Positions 6,762 through 13,968 of a stretch of 19,471 nt of DNA are shown in pieces. This DNA is from an uncultured Eubacteriales bacterium (GTDB lineage Bacteria > Bacillota > Clostridia > Oscillospirales > Oscillospiraceae). The notes under the pieces were generated by a model. It had not been told where the DNA came from. It searched no databases and worked only from the letters and a program-made list of their open reading frames with translations. Where the stretch lies: contig UQZR01000032.1 in assembly GCA_900545585.1 (NCBI GenBank), positions 1 to 19,471 on the forward strand, in the 5' to 3' direction. Each line of letters begins with the position of its first letter. The first letter of the stretch is position 1. The position numbers were made by a program, and so were the translations under genes.

Positions 6762-8273
6762 TTACTTACCGGTCATGGCAAGGCTGATCTCCTCGATGGG
6801 AGGATTCTTGCCGGAATACTCGCCCATGATCTGCCCCTCGAAGCACACCAGGATGCGGTCGGACATCTCCAGGATCTCGTCGAAGTCGGCGCTGATGAGC
6901 AGGATACCCACGCCGCGGTCACGGGCCGCGATCATCTGGTCGTGGATGAAGCTGGCCGCGCCGATGTCCAGACCACGGGTGGGATGGGTGGCCACCAGCA
7001 GCACGGGATCGGACTCAAGCTCGCGGGCCAGAATGACCTTCTGCTGGTTGCCGCCGGACAGGCTGCGCACGTCCTGCTCCACCGAGGTGCAGCGGATATC
7101 ATACTTTTCCGCCATCTCCTCTGCGTAGCCGGCGATAGCCTTCTTCTTCAGGAGCAGTCCTCCGCCGCTGCTGAAGGCGGCGGTGCCGCTGCTTTTCAGC
7201 ACCAGATTCTCCGCGATGGACATGTCGCCGATAAGGCCCTGCAGGTTGCGGTCCTCCGGCACGTGGGAAACGCCGTCCTCAATGAAGCCATGGGGGTCAA
7301 AGATAGCCAGCCGCTGGCCGGACAAGGACAGTGTGCCGCTGTCGGGGGAGATGACGCCGGTGATAAGCTGGGCCAGCTGGGTCTGTCCGTTGCCGTCCAC
7401 ACCGGCGATACCCACGATCTCGCCGCGGTGCACCGTCAGGGACATATCGTTCAGTCCGTTATGCTTGGACTCTTTATGATAATCCACATGGGACAGCTCC
7501 ACCGCGATCTCCGCGTCGGAGCAGTCCTTCTTCTCATACTGGGAGGCGACCAGTTCGCGGCCGATCATCATGCTGGCCAGCTTCTTGCTGTCGGTGTCGG
7601 CACAGTTGACGGTGCCTACCACCTCACCCAGCCGCAGCACGGTGATACGGTCGGAGATGTGCATGACCTCGCGCATCTTGTGGCTGATAAAGATGATGCT
7701 CTTGCCCTCGGACACCAGCTTGCGCATGATGGCGAACAGGCCCTCCACCTCGATATCCGTCAGAGCGGCGGACGGCTCGTCCAAAATCAGCAGTTCCGCG
7801 CCGTGGTACAGCGCCTTCAGGATCTCTGTGCGCTGCTGCTCGCCCACGGAGATCTCCGTGATGAGCCGATCCAACTGTACGTCCAGGCCGTATCTGGCGG
7901 ACAGCTCCTCGATCTCCTTGCGGCGGGCGGCCCGATCGATAAACAGCCCCTTGGCGTGCTTGTCACCCAGGATAATGTTGTCGAACACCGTCATCGCTTC
8001 CACCAGCATGAAGTGCTGGTGTACCATGCCGATACCCAGCTTCACCGCCTGGCTGGGGGACTCGATGCGGACCTCCTTCCCCTCCAGAAAGATCTTGCCC
8101 TCCGTGGGCTGGTACAGACCGATCAGGATATTCATCAGCGTAGACTTGCCCGCGCCGTTTTCGCCCAGCAGCGTCAGCACCTCGCCGCAATTGACGGTCA
8201 GGCTGATGTCTTTGTTGGCGTAGAAGCTGCCAAACCGTTTGCTGATATGCTCCATTCTCAGCAACTCACTCAA
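6762..8273 (-). CDS. Nucleoside/simple-sugar-type ABC transporter ATPase (two ABC domains)
   Basis: 503 residues with two fused ATP-binding domains, the architecture of NupO/YufO and RbsA. The first domain has a full Walker A (GENGAGKST, residues 37-45), the signature SVGEQQR and Walker B LLILDEPSAALT. The second has the degenerate Walker A typical of the family (GVDGNGQTQ) but an intact signature LSGGNQQK. The start is TTG at 8271-8273, with GAGG close upstream and AGGGAG 9 bases away. The alternative ATG at codon 7 lacks a ribosome site, so TTG is likely and may lower translation. It is the first gene of the operon. Specificity for nucleosides is inferred from the BMP protein at the operon end. 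Confidence 0.95.
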   Translation of the reverse strand: MSELLRMEHISKRFGSFYANKDISLTVNCGEVLTLLGENGAGKSTLMNILIGLYQPTEGKIFLEGKEVRIESPSQAVKLGIGMVHQHFMLVEAMTVFDNIILGDKHAKGLFIDRAARRKEIEELSARYGLDVQLDRLITEISVGEQQRTEILKALYHGAELLILDEPSAALTDIEVEGLFAIMRKLVSEGKSIIFISHKMREVMHISDRITVLRLGEVVGTVNCADTDSKKLASMMIGRELVASQYEKKDCSDAEIAVELSHVDYHKESKHNGLNDMSLTVHRGEIVGIAGVDGNGQTQLAQLITGVISPDSGTLSLSGQRLAIFDPHGFIEDGVSHVPEDRNLQGLIGDMSIAENLVLKSSGTAAFSSGGGLLLKKKAIAGYAEEMAEKYDIRCTSVEQDVRSLSGGNQQKVILARELESDPVLLVATHPTRGLDIGAASFIHDQMIAARDRGVGILLISADFDEILEMSDRILVCFEGQIMGEYSGKNPPIEEISLAMTGK

Positions 8274-8342
8274 TTTTCCTCACTCCCTGCTTCTCCAGAA
8301 TTAACGGTATCGCTATTGTATCGCCTATAAAATAATGGGGAA

Positions 8343-8371
8343 AGTATACCATAGTTTTCTTCTGTTGAAAA
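8343..8371 (-). promoter_or_regulatory. Candidate promoter of the nucleoside ABC operon
   Basis: On the minus strand, TTTTCA (8366-8371), 17-base spacer and TATACT (8343-8348), about 70 bases upstream of the TTG start. The -35 box matches consensus at four of six positions. I see no purine riboswitch in the leader. Confidence 0.5.
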
Positions 8372-8422
8372 GCAGAATTTTCCATTTTCCACATAAATAC
8401 GATTTCGGTATGCCCTTTGTTT

Positions 8423-8521
8423 GCGGTTGTTGCATAGACCGCGTCCCCCCCCACCGCAGAGCCGCAAAAGCCGTTCCCCCGCTGTGGCCGCTGTTTTCCA
8501 CAGTGACTGCGGCGCTTTTTT
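8423..8521 (+). ncRNA. Possible structured RNA or repeat element ending in a T-run
   Basis: Three stems lie in a row: GCGGT/ACCGC (8423-8442), and CCGCAG/CTGCGG (8454-8459/8507-8512) enclosing CTGTGG/CCACAG (8482-8487/8498-8503). The last stem is followed by CGC and six Ts (8516-8521). No plus-strand gene precedes it. It could be a small RNA with its terminator, a stray terminator, or a copy of an intergenic repeat. No promoter for such an RNA is evident. Confidence 0.35.
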
Positions 8522-8560
8522 GTGCGATATGACGAGTTTCCGAAAATGTTCAAATCGTTG

Positions 8561-8589
8561 TTGACTTCCGCCACTGACAGTGCCATAAT
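8561..8589 (+). promoter_or_regulatory. Promoter of the buk-iorA-iorB operon
   Basis: TTGACT (8561-8566), 17-base spacer, CATAAT (8584-8589), with TGC just before the -10 box. About 75 bases separate it from the buk start, leaving room for leader control. A short dyad TGAA-N3-TTCA (8591-8601) lies at the expected transcription start. Confidence 0.78.
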
Positions 8590-8663
8590 GTGAATGGTTC
8601 ATTAAATTATTCGGTGAAATATTTGCAGCCACGAATCACATGACCTATATAAGGAGGGTTCCG

Positions 8664-9719
8664 ATGAAGATCTTAGTCATCAACCCCGGCGCCACCTCCA
8701 CCAAGATCGCGGTGTTCCAGGACGAGGAGCAGCTCTACAAGCTGACCATCGACCACTCCGCGGAGGAGCTGGACCGGTTCGAGCGGGTCATCGACCAGGC
8801 GGACTACCGCCGCGAGGCCATTCTCAGCGCCATCACCAACGCCGGCTACCGGCTGTCGGACTTCGATGCCGTGTGCGGCCGCGGCGGCCTGTACCGCGCC
8901 ATCCCCTCCGGCACCTACGCCGTCAATGACCGCGTCATGCGCGACGTGGAGGCCGCCCCCTACGGCGAGCACCCCTCCAACCTGGGTGCGTACCTGGCCA
9001 AGCAGCTGGGCGACACCGTGGGCATCCCCGCCTTCTTCGTGGACCCCGTCTGCGTGGATGAGATGACCGAGGTGGCCCACTGCACCGGCTTTGCCGAGTT
9101 CCGCCGCAGGTGCCTGTTCCACGCGCTGAACCATAAGTCTATCGGCCGCAAGGCCGCGCAGCAGCTGGGCCGTACCTATGAGGAGGTAAACCTCATCGTT
9201 TGCCATCTGGGCGGCGGCGTCAGCGTGGGCGCCCACCAGCACGGCCGCGTGGTGGACGTGTGCAACGTCAAGGACGAAGGCGCCATGGGTATGGACCGCG
9301 GCGGCGGCCTGCCGGTAAACCAGCTCATTGACTACTGCTTCAGCGGCAAGACCCGCGCCGAGGTGAAAAAGACGCTGGGCCGCCGCGCCGGCATGTTCTC
9401 CTACCTGGGCACCACGGACTTCCGCGTGGTCTGCGCCAGAATGGCGGAGGGCGACCAGCAGGCCGCCGCAGCCTATAAGGCTCTGGTATATCAGCTGGCC
9501 AAGGATATCGGCACCATGGCCGCCGTGCTGCACTTCAACGTGGATGCCATCGTCTACACCGGCGGCATGGCGTATGAGCAGTCCTTCTGCGATGACATCA
9601 CCGCCTACGTGGGCAGGCTGGCCCCCGTACTCCGCCTCCCCGGTGAGGAGGAGATGCGCTCGCTGGCGGAGGGTGCCCTGCGGGTGCTCCGCGGCCAGCA
9701 GGAAGCCGGTCAATATTAA
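8664..9719 (+). CDS. buk: Butyrate kinase (acyl-phosphate kinase)
   Basis: 351 residues, the usual length. The protein belongs to the acetate/butyrate kinase branch of the ASKHA fold: phosphate-binding VINPGATSTKIAVF at residues 5-18, CGRGG at 71-75, the conserved ALNHK at about 154-158, and the second phosphate loop HLGGGVSVG at 181-189. The reaction is butyryl phosphate + ADP to butyrate + ATP, in the cytoplasm; relatives also use isobutyryl or other branched acyl phosphates. The start is ATG at 8664, with AAGGAGG six bases upstream, not an in-frame ATG at 8640. No phosphotransbutyrylase gene is adjacent, which is unusual. The operon continues with iorA 30 bases later, so the substrate may be an acyl phosphate derived from amino-acid degradation. 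Confidence 0.95.
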   Translation: MKILVINPGATSTKIAVFQDEEQLYKLTIDHSAEELDRFERVIDQADYRREAILSAITNAGYRLSDFDAVCGRGGLYRAIPSGTYAVNDRVMRDVEAAPYGEHPSNLGAYLAKQLGDTVGIPAFFVDPVCVDEMTEVAHCTGFAEFRRRCLFHALNHKSIGRKAAQQLGRTYEEVNLIVCHLGGGVSVGAHQHGRVVDVCNVKDEGAMGMDRGGGLPVNQLIDYCFSGKTRAEVKKTLGRRAGMFSYLGTTDFRVVCARMAEGDQQAAAAYKALVYQLAKDIGTMAAVLHFNVDAIVYTGGMAYEQSFCDDITAYVGRLAPVLRLPGEEEMRSLAEGALRVLRGQQEAGQY

Positions 9720-9749
9720 ATAAGGATATGTAGAAAGGTGGAAAAAGCT

Positions 9750-11525
9750 ATGAAACATCTGATGTCCGGCAATGAGGCCACCGCCCGCGGCGTCTACGAG
9801 GCCGGTATCAAGGTCTGTTCCGCGTACCCCGGGACTCCCAGCACGGAGATCCTGGAGAACCTGCCCCAGTACGGCAAGGATGTGTACTGTGAGTGGGCCC
9901 CCAACGAAAAGGTGGCCGCCGAGGTGGCCTACGGCGCGGCCATGGCCGGCTCCCGCTCCTTCTGCACCATGAAGATGGTAGGTTTGAACGTGGCCGCCGA
10001 CCCCCTGTTTACCGCCGGCTACCTGGGTGTCAACGGCGCTTACATCGTTGTCAGCGCTGATGACCCCTCCTGCCACTCCTCCCAGAATGAGCAGGATAAC
10101 CGTCTCTATGCCCGGGCCGCCAAGGTCGCTATGGTGGAGCCCAGCGACTCTCAGGAGTGCAAGGATTTTGTGAAGCTGGCCTGCGAGATCTCCGAGGAGT
10201 TCGACACCCCTGTGCTGTACCGCACCACTACCCGCGTCTGTCACAGCAAGGGTCTGGTGGAATTCGGCGAGCGCACCGAGCATACCGCTCCCGCCTACCA
10301 GCGCAATGTCCGCAAGTTTGTCTGCACCCCCGCTCACGCCTATATGAACCACCCCATTGTGGAGGAGCGTCTGGCCAAGCTGGCGGAGTACGGCTGCACC
10401 CGCGCACTGGAGAACGGCCTGAACAAGCTGGAGCTGGGCGACGGCAAGGTGGGCGTCATCACCGCTTCCATCAGCTATCAGTACGCCAAGGAGGTATTCC
10501 CCGAGGGCACATCCTTCCTGAAGCTGGGCCTGACCTTCCCCCTGCCCATGGACCTGATCCGCGACTTCGCCAAAAAAGTGGAGAAGCTGTACGTCATCGA
10601 GGAGCTGGAGCCCTTCATGGAGGAGCAGATCAAGGCCGCCGGCATCGACTGCGTGGGCAAGGAGCTCACCGGCAACATGTACGAGCTGAACACTGAGCTG
10701 GTGCGTGAGCGGGTGCTGGGCGTGAAGCCCAGCTATCAGGTCATCACCGAGGTCCAGGCCGCCAAGCGTCCCCCCGCGCTGTGCCCCGGCTGTCCTCACC
10801 GCGGCTTCTTTTACACCCTGTCCAAGAACAAGAACTACGTGGTCACCGGCGACATCGGCTGCTACACCTTGGGCAGCGCCGCGCCCCTGAACTGCATGGA
10901 CGCCTGCCTCTGCATGGGCGGCGGCTTCACTGTAGGCATGGGCATAGCCAAATCCTTCCAGCGCGAGGGCGTCACCGATAAGGTGGTGTTCGGCGTCATG
11001 GGCGACTCCACGTTTTTCCACAGCGGCATGACCGGCGCCGCCGAGATCATCTACAACAACGGCCGCATGATCCCCTGTGTGCTGGATAACCGCATCACCG
11101 GCATGACCGGCCACCAGGACAACCCCGGCACCGGCTTCACCCTGATGGGCGAGCCTGCCCCCATGATCCGCGTGGAGGGTGTGCTGGAGGCTTACGGCTT
11201 CGCACCCGTGCTCACTGTGGATCCCCAGGATCTGAAGGCCATGAAGCAGACCGTGGACGCCGCAGTGGCCGCCCTCAACGAGGGCAAGCACCCCGCCATC
11301 GTCACCCGCCGTCCCTGCCTGCTGATCAAGCGGATGAAGCACGAGAACGGCATGTGCGTGGTCAATGCCGACAAGTGCAGGAGCTGCAAGAGCTGCCTGA
11401 AGGTGGGCTGCCCCGCCATCTCCATGGAGAACGGCAAGGCATTCATCGACCGCACCCAGTGCGTGGGCTGCACCGTCTGTGCCCAGGCGTGTCCCTTCGG
11501 CGCTATCGAAAAGGAGGAAAAGTAA
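9750..11525 (+). CDS. iorA: Indolepyruvate ferredoxin oxidoreductase, alpha subunit
   Basis: 591 residues. The order is a pyrimidine-binding domain from the N-terminus (GNEATARGVYEAG, AYPGTPSTEI), a TPP-binding domain starting CPGCPHRG (about 345) with GDS at 418 and the following conserved N, and a C-terminal ferredoxin domain with two 4Fe-4S clusters. The cluster ligands are Cys543, 546, 549 and 554 with the family's CxxxxC spacing, and Cys571, 574, 577 and 581. With IorB it oxidatively decarboxylates aryl-pyruvates (from Trp, Phe, Tyr) to aryl-acetyl-CoA and reduces ferredoxin; some relatives accept branched-chain 2-oxoacids. I choose ATG 9750, eight bases after AAAGGTGG; a GTG at 9738 overlaps that site. 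Cytoplasmic. Confidence 0.97.
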   Translation: MKHLMSGNEATARGVYEAGIKVCSAYPGTPSTEILENLPQYGKDVYCEWAPNEKVAAEVAYGAAMAGSRSFCTMKMVGLNVAADPLFTAGYLGVNGAYIVVSADDPSCHSSQNEQDNRLYARAAKVAMVEPSDSQECKDFVKLACEISEEFDTPVLYRTTTRVCHSKGLVEFGERTEHTAPAYQRNVRKFVCTPAHAYMNHPIVEERLAKLAEYGCTRALENGLNKLELGDGKVGVITASISYQYAKEVFPEGTSFLKLGLTFPLPMDLIRDFAKKVEKLYVIEELEPFMEEQIKAAGIDCVGKELTGNMYELNTELVRERVLGVKPSYQVITEVQAAKRPPALCPGCPHRGFFYTLSKNKNYVVTGDIGCYTLGSAAPLNCMDACLCMGGGFTVGMGIAKSFQREGVTDKVVFGVMGDSTFFHSGMTGAAEIIYNNGRMIPCVLDNRITGMTGHQDNPGTGFTLMGEPAPMIRVEGVLEAYGFAPVLTVDPQDLKAMKQTVDAAVAALNEGKHPAIVTRRPCLLIKRMKHENGMCVVNADKCRSCKSCLKVGCPAISMENGKAFIDRTQCVGCTVCAQACPFGAIEKEEK

Positions 11526-11526
11526 C

Positions 11527-12117
11527 ATGAGCGATGTGAAAAGCTGCCTGTTGGTAGGCGTAGGCGGTCAGGGCGCTATCCTGATCTCCAAGATCATGTC
11601 CAACGGCTTCATGAAGGCCGGCTACGATGTCAAGCAGAGCGAGGTCCACGGCATGGCCCAGCGCGGCGGCAGCGTGTCCACCCAGGTCCGCTGGGGCAGC
11701 AAGGTCTACGGCCCCGTGTTTGGCCGCGGCGAGGCTGACATCATGGTGGCCCTGGAGAAGATGGAAGCCGTCCGATACGCGGAGTTCCTGAAGCCCAGCG
11801 GCGTGGTCGTCATCAATGACTACGCCATCAAGTCCACCACCATCGCCTCCGGCGCCGAGACGTACCCCGAGGGCTGCATCGAGGCTATGTCCAGGCACTT
11901 CAAAACCATCGCGATTCCCGCCAGTGACATTGCTCTGGAGCTGGGCAATCCCAAGTGCATGAACGTAGTGCTGTTCGGCGCCATGTGCGACTCTCTGGGC
12001 TGCCCCGATATCGACTGGGAGCAGATCGTAGCGGAGACGGTGCCCGCCAAGGTCAAGGATCTGAACCTTCAGGCGTTCCGCGCCGGCCGCGAAGCCGCCA
12101 GCAGAACCGCCGAATAA
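11527..12117 (+). CDS. iorB: Indolepyruvate ferredoxin oxidoreductase, beta subunit
   Basis: 196 residues, normal for IorB. It is the gamma-type domain of the 2-oxoacid:ferredoxin oxidoreductases: GVGGQGAIL at 11-19 and HGMAQRGGSVSTQVRWG at 41-57 are the diagnostic segments, forming part of the CoA and TPP site with IorA. It starts one base after the iorA stop, with AAGGAGG inside the end of iorA, so the subunits are made together. The operon ends at a very long palindromic terminator. Confidence 0.97.
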   Translation: MSDVKSCLLVGVGGQGAILISKIMSNGFMKAGYDVKQSEVHGMAQRGGSVSTQVRWGSKVYGPVFGRGEADIMVALEKMEAVRYAEFLKPSGVVVINDYAIKSTTIASGAETYPEGCIEAMSRHFKTIAIPASDIALELGNPKCMNVVLFGAMCDSLGCPDIDWEQIVAETVPAKVKDLNLQAFRAGREAASRTAE

Positions 12118-12121
12118 CACG

Positions 12122-12172
12122 GATACATAAAAAGCTCCCCCGACACGGTGTCGGGGGAGCTTTTTATGTATC
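12122..12172. terminator. Very long bidirectional terminator (iorB / ribU)
   Basis: Twenty-four perfectly paired bases on each side (12122-12145 and 12149-12172) around a CGG loop. The GC core AGCTCCCCCGACA is flanked by A-runs and T-runs. The stops of iorB (12117) and ribU (12180) lie within 10 bases on either side, so one palindrome ends both converging transcripts. Confidence 0.95.
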
Positions 12173-12179
12173 TGGCCGC

Positions 12180-12785
12180 TTACTTGTGCAGCAGGGGGCT
12201 GAGGGGCTTGTAGATCAGGAAGCACAGCGCCACGTCCAGAAGGCCCTTGCACAGGGTGAAGGGGACGTTGAACACCAGCAGGCAGTTGAACAGGGCGTTG
12301 CCGGTGGGGATCTGCGCCACCGTGCCCAGAATTTCCTGATACATGCCCACGATGGCCTCCAGCGGCAGGCCGTACAGCACCACATAGGCGGGGTAGACGA
12401 TGAAATAGTTCAGAGGCAGGCTGATGAGCGCCATGGCGGCGGCGCCGGCCACAGAGCCCCACAGAGCGCCGGAACGGTTCTTGTGCTTCTTGTAGACGAT
12501 ACCGGCGATGAGGGCGAAGGTAGCGCCCAGCAGGAAGTTGGACAGCTCGCCCACGCAGGCGCTGGAGCCGAAGGGCAGGTGCAGCAGGTTCTTCACCAGT
12601 TGGATGGCGACGCCGTAGACGGGGCCGAGGGAGAACGTGCCAAGCAGGGCGGGCAGGTCGGAGATGTCCAGCTTCACGAACGCGGGCATGATGGGGATGG
12701 AGAACTCCACGAACTGGAGGACGGCGGCCACCGCCGCCAGCAGGGCGGCCACGGCGATACGATGGGTCTTTTGCTTCTGAGTCAT
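12180..12785 (-). CDS. ribU: ECF transporter S component, riboflavin type (RibU)
   Basis: 201 residues with five to six hydrophobic segments. The segment FVKLDISDLPALLGT (residues 36-50) and the following GPVYGVAIQLVKNLLH are typical of RibU, the membrane protein that binds riboflavin and works with the shared EcfAA'T energy module encoded elsewhere. The start is ATG at 12783-12785, with AAGGAG about 10 bases upstream. A longer in-frame extension to 12860 runs through the riboswitch leader and is not translated in my view. The FMN riboswitch upstream independently supports a flavin role and indicates repression when FMN is plentiful. Confidence 0.94.
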   Translation of the reverse strand: MTQKQKTHRIAVAALLAAVAAVLQFVEFSIPIMPAFVKLDISDLPALLGTFSLGPVYGVAIQLVKNLLHLPFGSSACVGELSNFLLGATFALIAGIVYKKHKNRSGALWGSVAGAAAMALISLPLNYFIVYPAYVVLYGLPLEAIVGMYQEILGTVAQIPTGNALFNCLLVFNVPFTLCKGLLDVALCFLIYKPLSPLLHK

Positions 12786-12871
12786 AAAAAAACACTCCTT
12801 TTCGATGATAAACACCCGGAAATTGCCTTCCAAGGTGTACGCATCAAAAAAGAGCATCACAAAATGCCATA
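12786..12871 (-). promoter_or_regulatory. Expression platform between FMN riboswitch and ribU
   Basis: On the minus strand, a weak hairpin GCAT/ATGC is followed by six Ts (12851-12856 in plus coordinates, seen as AAAAAA). A larger alternative pairing, GTGTA plus GCAT with ATGC plus TACAC, encloses that T-run. A further stem CACC..GGTG lies before the ribosome site. The competing stems point to transcriptional attenuation, but sequestration of the ribosome site cannot be excluded. Confidence 0.5.
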
Positions 12872-12986
12872 CACGCCTTCTCTCATCCAGACTATACTGT
12901 CGGTACCGGAATCACACCGGTTCATGCAGCTCTCGCCGCTCGCGGACTATACCGCCGGTGGGGAATCTCACCCCGCCCCGAAGACA
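12872..12986 (-). promoter_or_regulatory. FMN riboswitch (RFN element)
   Basis: On the minus strand the conserved blocks occur in order: CTTCGGGGC, then GGGTGAGATTCCCCACCGGC, GGTATAGTCCGCGAGC, GAACCGGTGTGATTCCGGTA, CCGACAGTATAGTC and GGATGAGAGAAGG. CTTC (12980-12983) and GAAG (12877-12880) close P1. FMN binding normally turns the downstream gene off, here the riboflavin transporter. The expression platform is within 12786-12871. Confidence 0.97.
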
Positions 12987-13010
12987 AATATGCGGTTGTT
13001 CTCGCGCTCT

Positions 13011-13039
13011 ATGATACACCATGTCCCGCCAAAATGCAA
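13011..13039 (-). promoter_or_regulatory. Promoter of the ribU transcript
   Basis: On the minus strand, TTGCAT (13034-13039), 17-base spacer and TATCAT (13011-13016), placing the transcript start about 20 bases before the riboswitch. Confidence 0.75.
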
Positions 13040-13108
13040 CCGCTTTCTGCTGAATTTTTCTATTTATTGCTTCGCAGTAATTTTTTATTGTATTTCGATA
13101 AATAATGA

Positions 13109-13137
13109 TTGACAAACGATATAACCCGTGGTATGCT
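13109..13137 (+). promoter_or_regulatory. Promoter of the DUF2975 / XRE unit
   Basis: Perfect TTGACA (13109-13114), 17-base spacer, TATGCT (13132-13137), about 25 bases before the start codon, leaving a very short leader. It lies back to back with the ribU promoter. Confidence 0.82.
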
Positions 13138-13161
13138 GACACCAGAAAGGATGTGTGAGAC

Positions 13162-13653
13162 ATGAAGCATATCGCGCATAAAAAGCTGGCCGTCCTGCTG
13201 CGCATCGGCCTTATGATCGCAGCCCTGGTGTGCGGGGCCATCTTTTTCTGGTTCCTGCCTCAGCTGGGCCGCGGCATCGCCTTGGCCGACCCTGAGTACG
13301 CCTGGGCCTTCTGGCCCTGCCTGATCTTCGCGTGGCTGTTCGCCGTACCGGTATTCTGGGCCATGGCCGCCCTGTGGGCTGTATTCGGCCGCATCGGCCG
13401 CGGCGATGCCTTCTGCGCGGAGAACGCCCGGGCCATGGCCACCGTGTCCCGCTTGGCATTTTTCGACGCAGTGCTGGTACCGGTGGGCGTCATCACCTTG
13501 GCTCTGCTGGGCGCCGGCTCCCCCGGCATGACGGTCATCGTCATGCCCGCGGGCGTCATGGTCTGCACTCTGGTGGGCGTCATGGCGATGGCCCTGAGCC
13601 GCCTGGTAGCCGATGCCGCCCGCCTCCAGGACGAGAGCGATCTGACGGTGTGA
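13162..13653 (+). CDS. DUF2975 family membrane protein
   Basis: 163 residues with four hydrophobic segments (about 10-32, 48-70, 97-118, 123-146). The segment VFGRIGRGDAFCAENARAM between segments two and three matches the DUF2975 pattern of a charged loop with a Phe and Glu-Asn. The family is common in Firmicutes next to a small XRE regulator; its molecular role is unknown. The next gene's ribosome site overlaps this stop (TGAGGTGG), so the two are translated together. The ribosome site, GAAAGGA, lies about 11 bases before ATG. Confidence 0.88.
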   Translation: MKHIAHKKLAVLLRIGLMIAALVCGAIFFWFLPQLGRGIALADPEYAWAFWPCLIFAWLFAVPVFWAMAALWAVFGRIGRGDAFCAENARAMATVSRLAFFDAVLVPVGVITLALLGAGSPGMTVIVMPAGVMVCTLVGVMAMALSRLVADAARLQDESDLTV

Positions 13654-13662
13654 GGTGGCAGT

Positions 13663-13878
13663 ATGATCGTATTTCACATGGATATCATGCTGGCCCGCCG
13701 CAAAATGAGCCTGACGGAGCTGAGCGAGCGGGTGGGCATCACCATAGCCAACCTGTCCATTCTCAAGACCGGCAAGGCCCGTGCCGTGCGGCTGGACACC
13801 CTGAACCGCCTGTGCGCCGCGCTGGACTGCCAGCCCGCCGACCTGATGGAATTTCTGCCGGACCCGCCGGAGGAATGA
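13663..13878 (+). CDS. XRE/Cro-type regulator (YozG-like)
   Basis: 71 residues consisting almost entirely of one helix-turn-helix: MLARRKMSLTELSERVGITI, then ANLSILKTGKARAVRLDTLN and RLCAALDCQPADLMEF. The NLSxLKTGK recognition-helix pattern and DCQPADL ending are typical of the YozG-like subgroup that accompanies DUF2975 proteins. GAGGTGG lies four bases before the ATG and overlaps the previous stop. It probably regulates its own operon; the target site is not identified. Confidence 0.92.
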   Translation: MIVFHMDIMLARRKMSLTELSERVGITIANLSILKTGKARAVRLDTLNRLCAALDCQPADLMEFLPDPPEE

Positions 13879-13890
13879 CCGCACCGGCAG

Positions 13891-13919
13891 TTGCAGTTTC
13901 TGCCGCATCGTGCTACAAT
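13891..13919 (+). promoter_or_regulatory. Promoter of the LTA-synthase-like gene
   Basis: TTGCAG (13891-13896), 17-base spacer, TACAAT (13914-13919), with TGC before the -10 box. No terminator separates it from the XRE gene, so read-through from that unit is also possible. Confidence 0.75.
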
Positions 13920-13968
13920 AAAGGGAATTCCGCCGGACTCACCGGTCTGAAGTAAGGTGGCGAACCGT

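Larger units (their letters stand above)
8274..8663. other. Divergent intergenic region between the ABC and buk operons
   Basis: It contains the minus-strand promoter at 8343, the structured stretch at 8423-8521 and the plus-strand promoter at 8561. Minus-strand open frames of 106 and 120 codons cross it but lack ribosome sites, overlap each other and show no family features, so I treat the region as non-coding. Confidence 0.6.

Noticed and set aside
3604..8330. Plus-strand open frames at 3604-4833, 5147-5905, 5896-7128 and 6750-8330
   Set aside because: All are antisense to the ABC operon and repetitive in Gly/Ala/His/Gln, with no start signals.
8266..8632. Two overlapping minus-strand frames of 106 and 120 codons upstream of the ABC operon
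   Set aside because: They have no ribosome sites, lie over the divergent promoters and hairpins, and have low-complexity sequence without a recognisable domain.
8673..11528. 951-codon open frame on the minus strand
   Set aside because: It lies exactly antisense to buk and iorA, has no ribosome site or family features, and its His/Gly/Leu-rich composition is the usual mirror of GC-rich codon bias.
12786..12860. 25-residue N-terminal extension of RibU
   Set aside because: It would translate the riboswitch expression platform and has no ribosome site; ATG 12785 has AAGGAG upstream.
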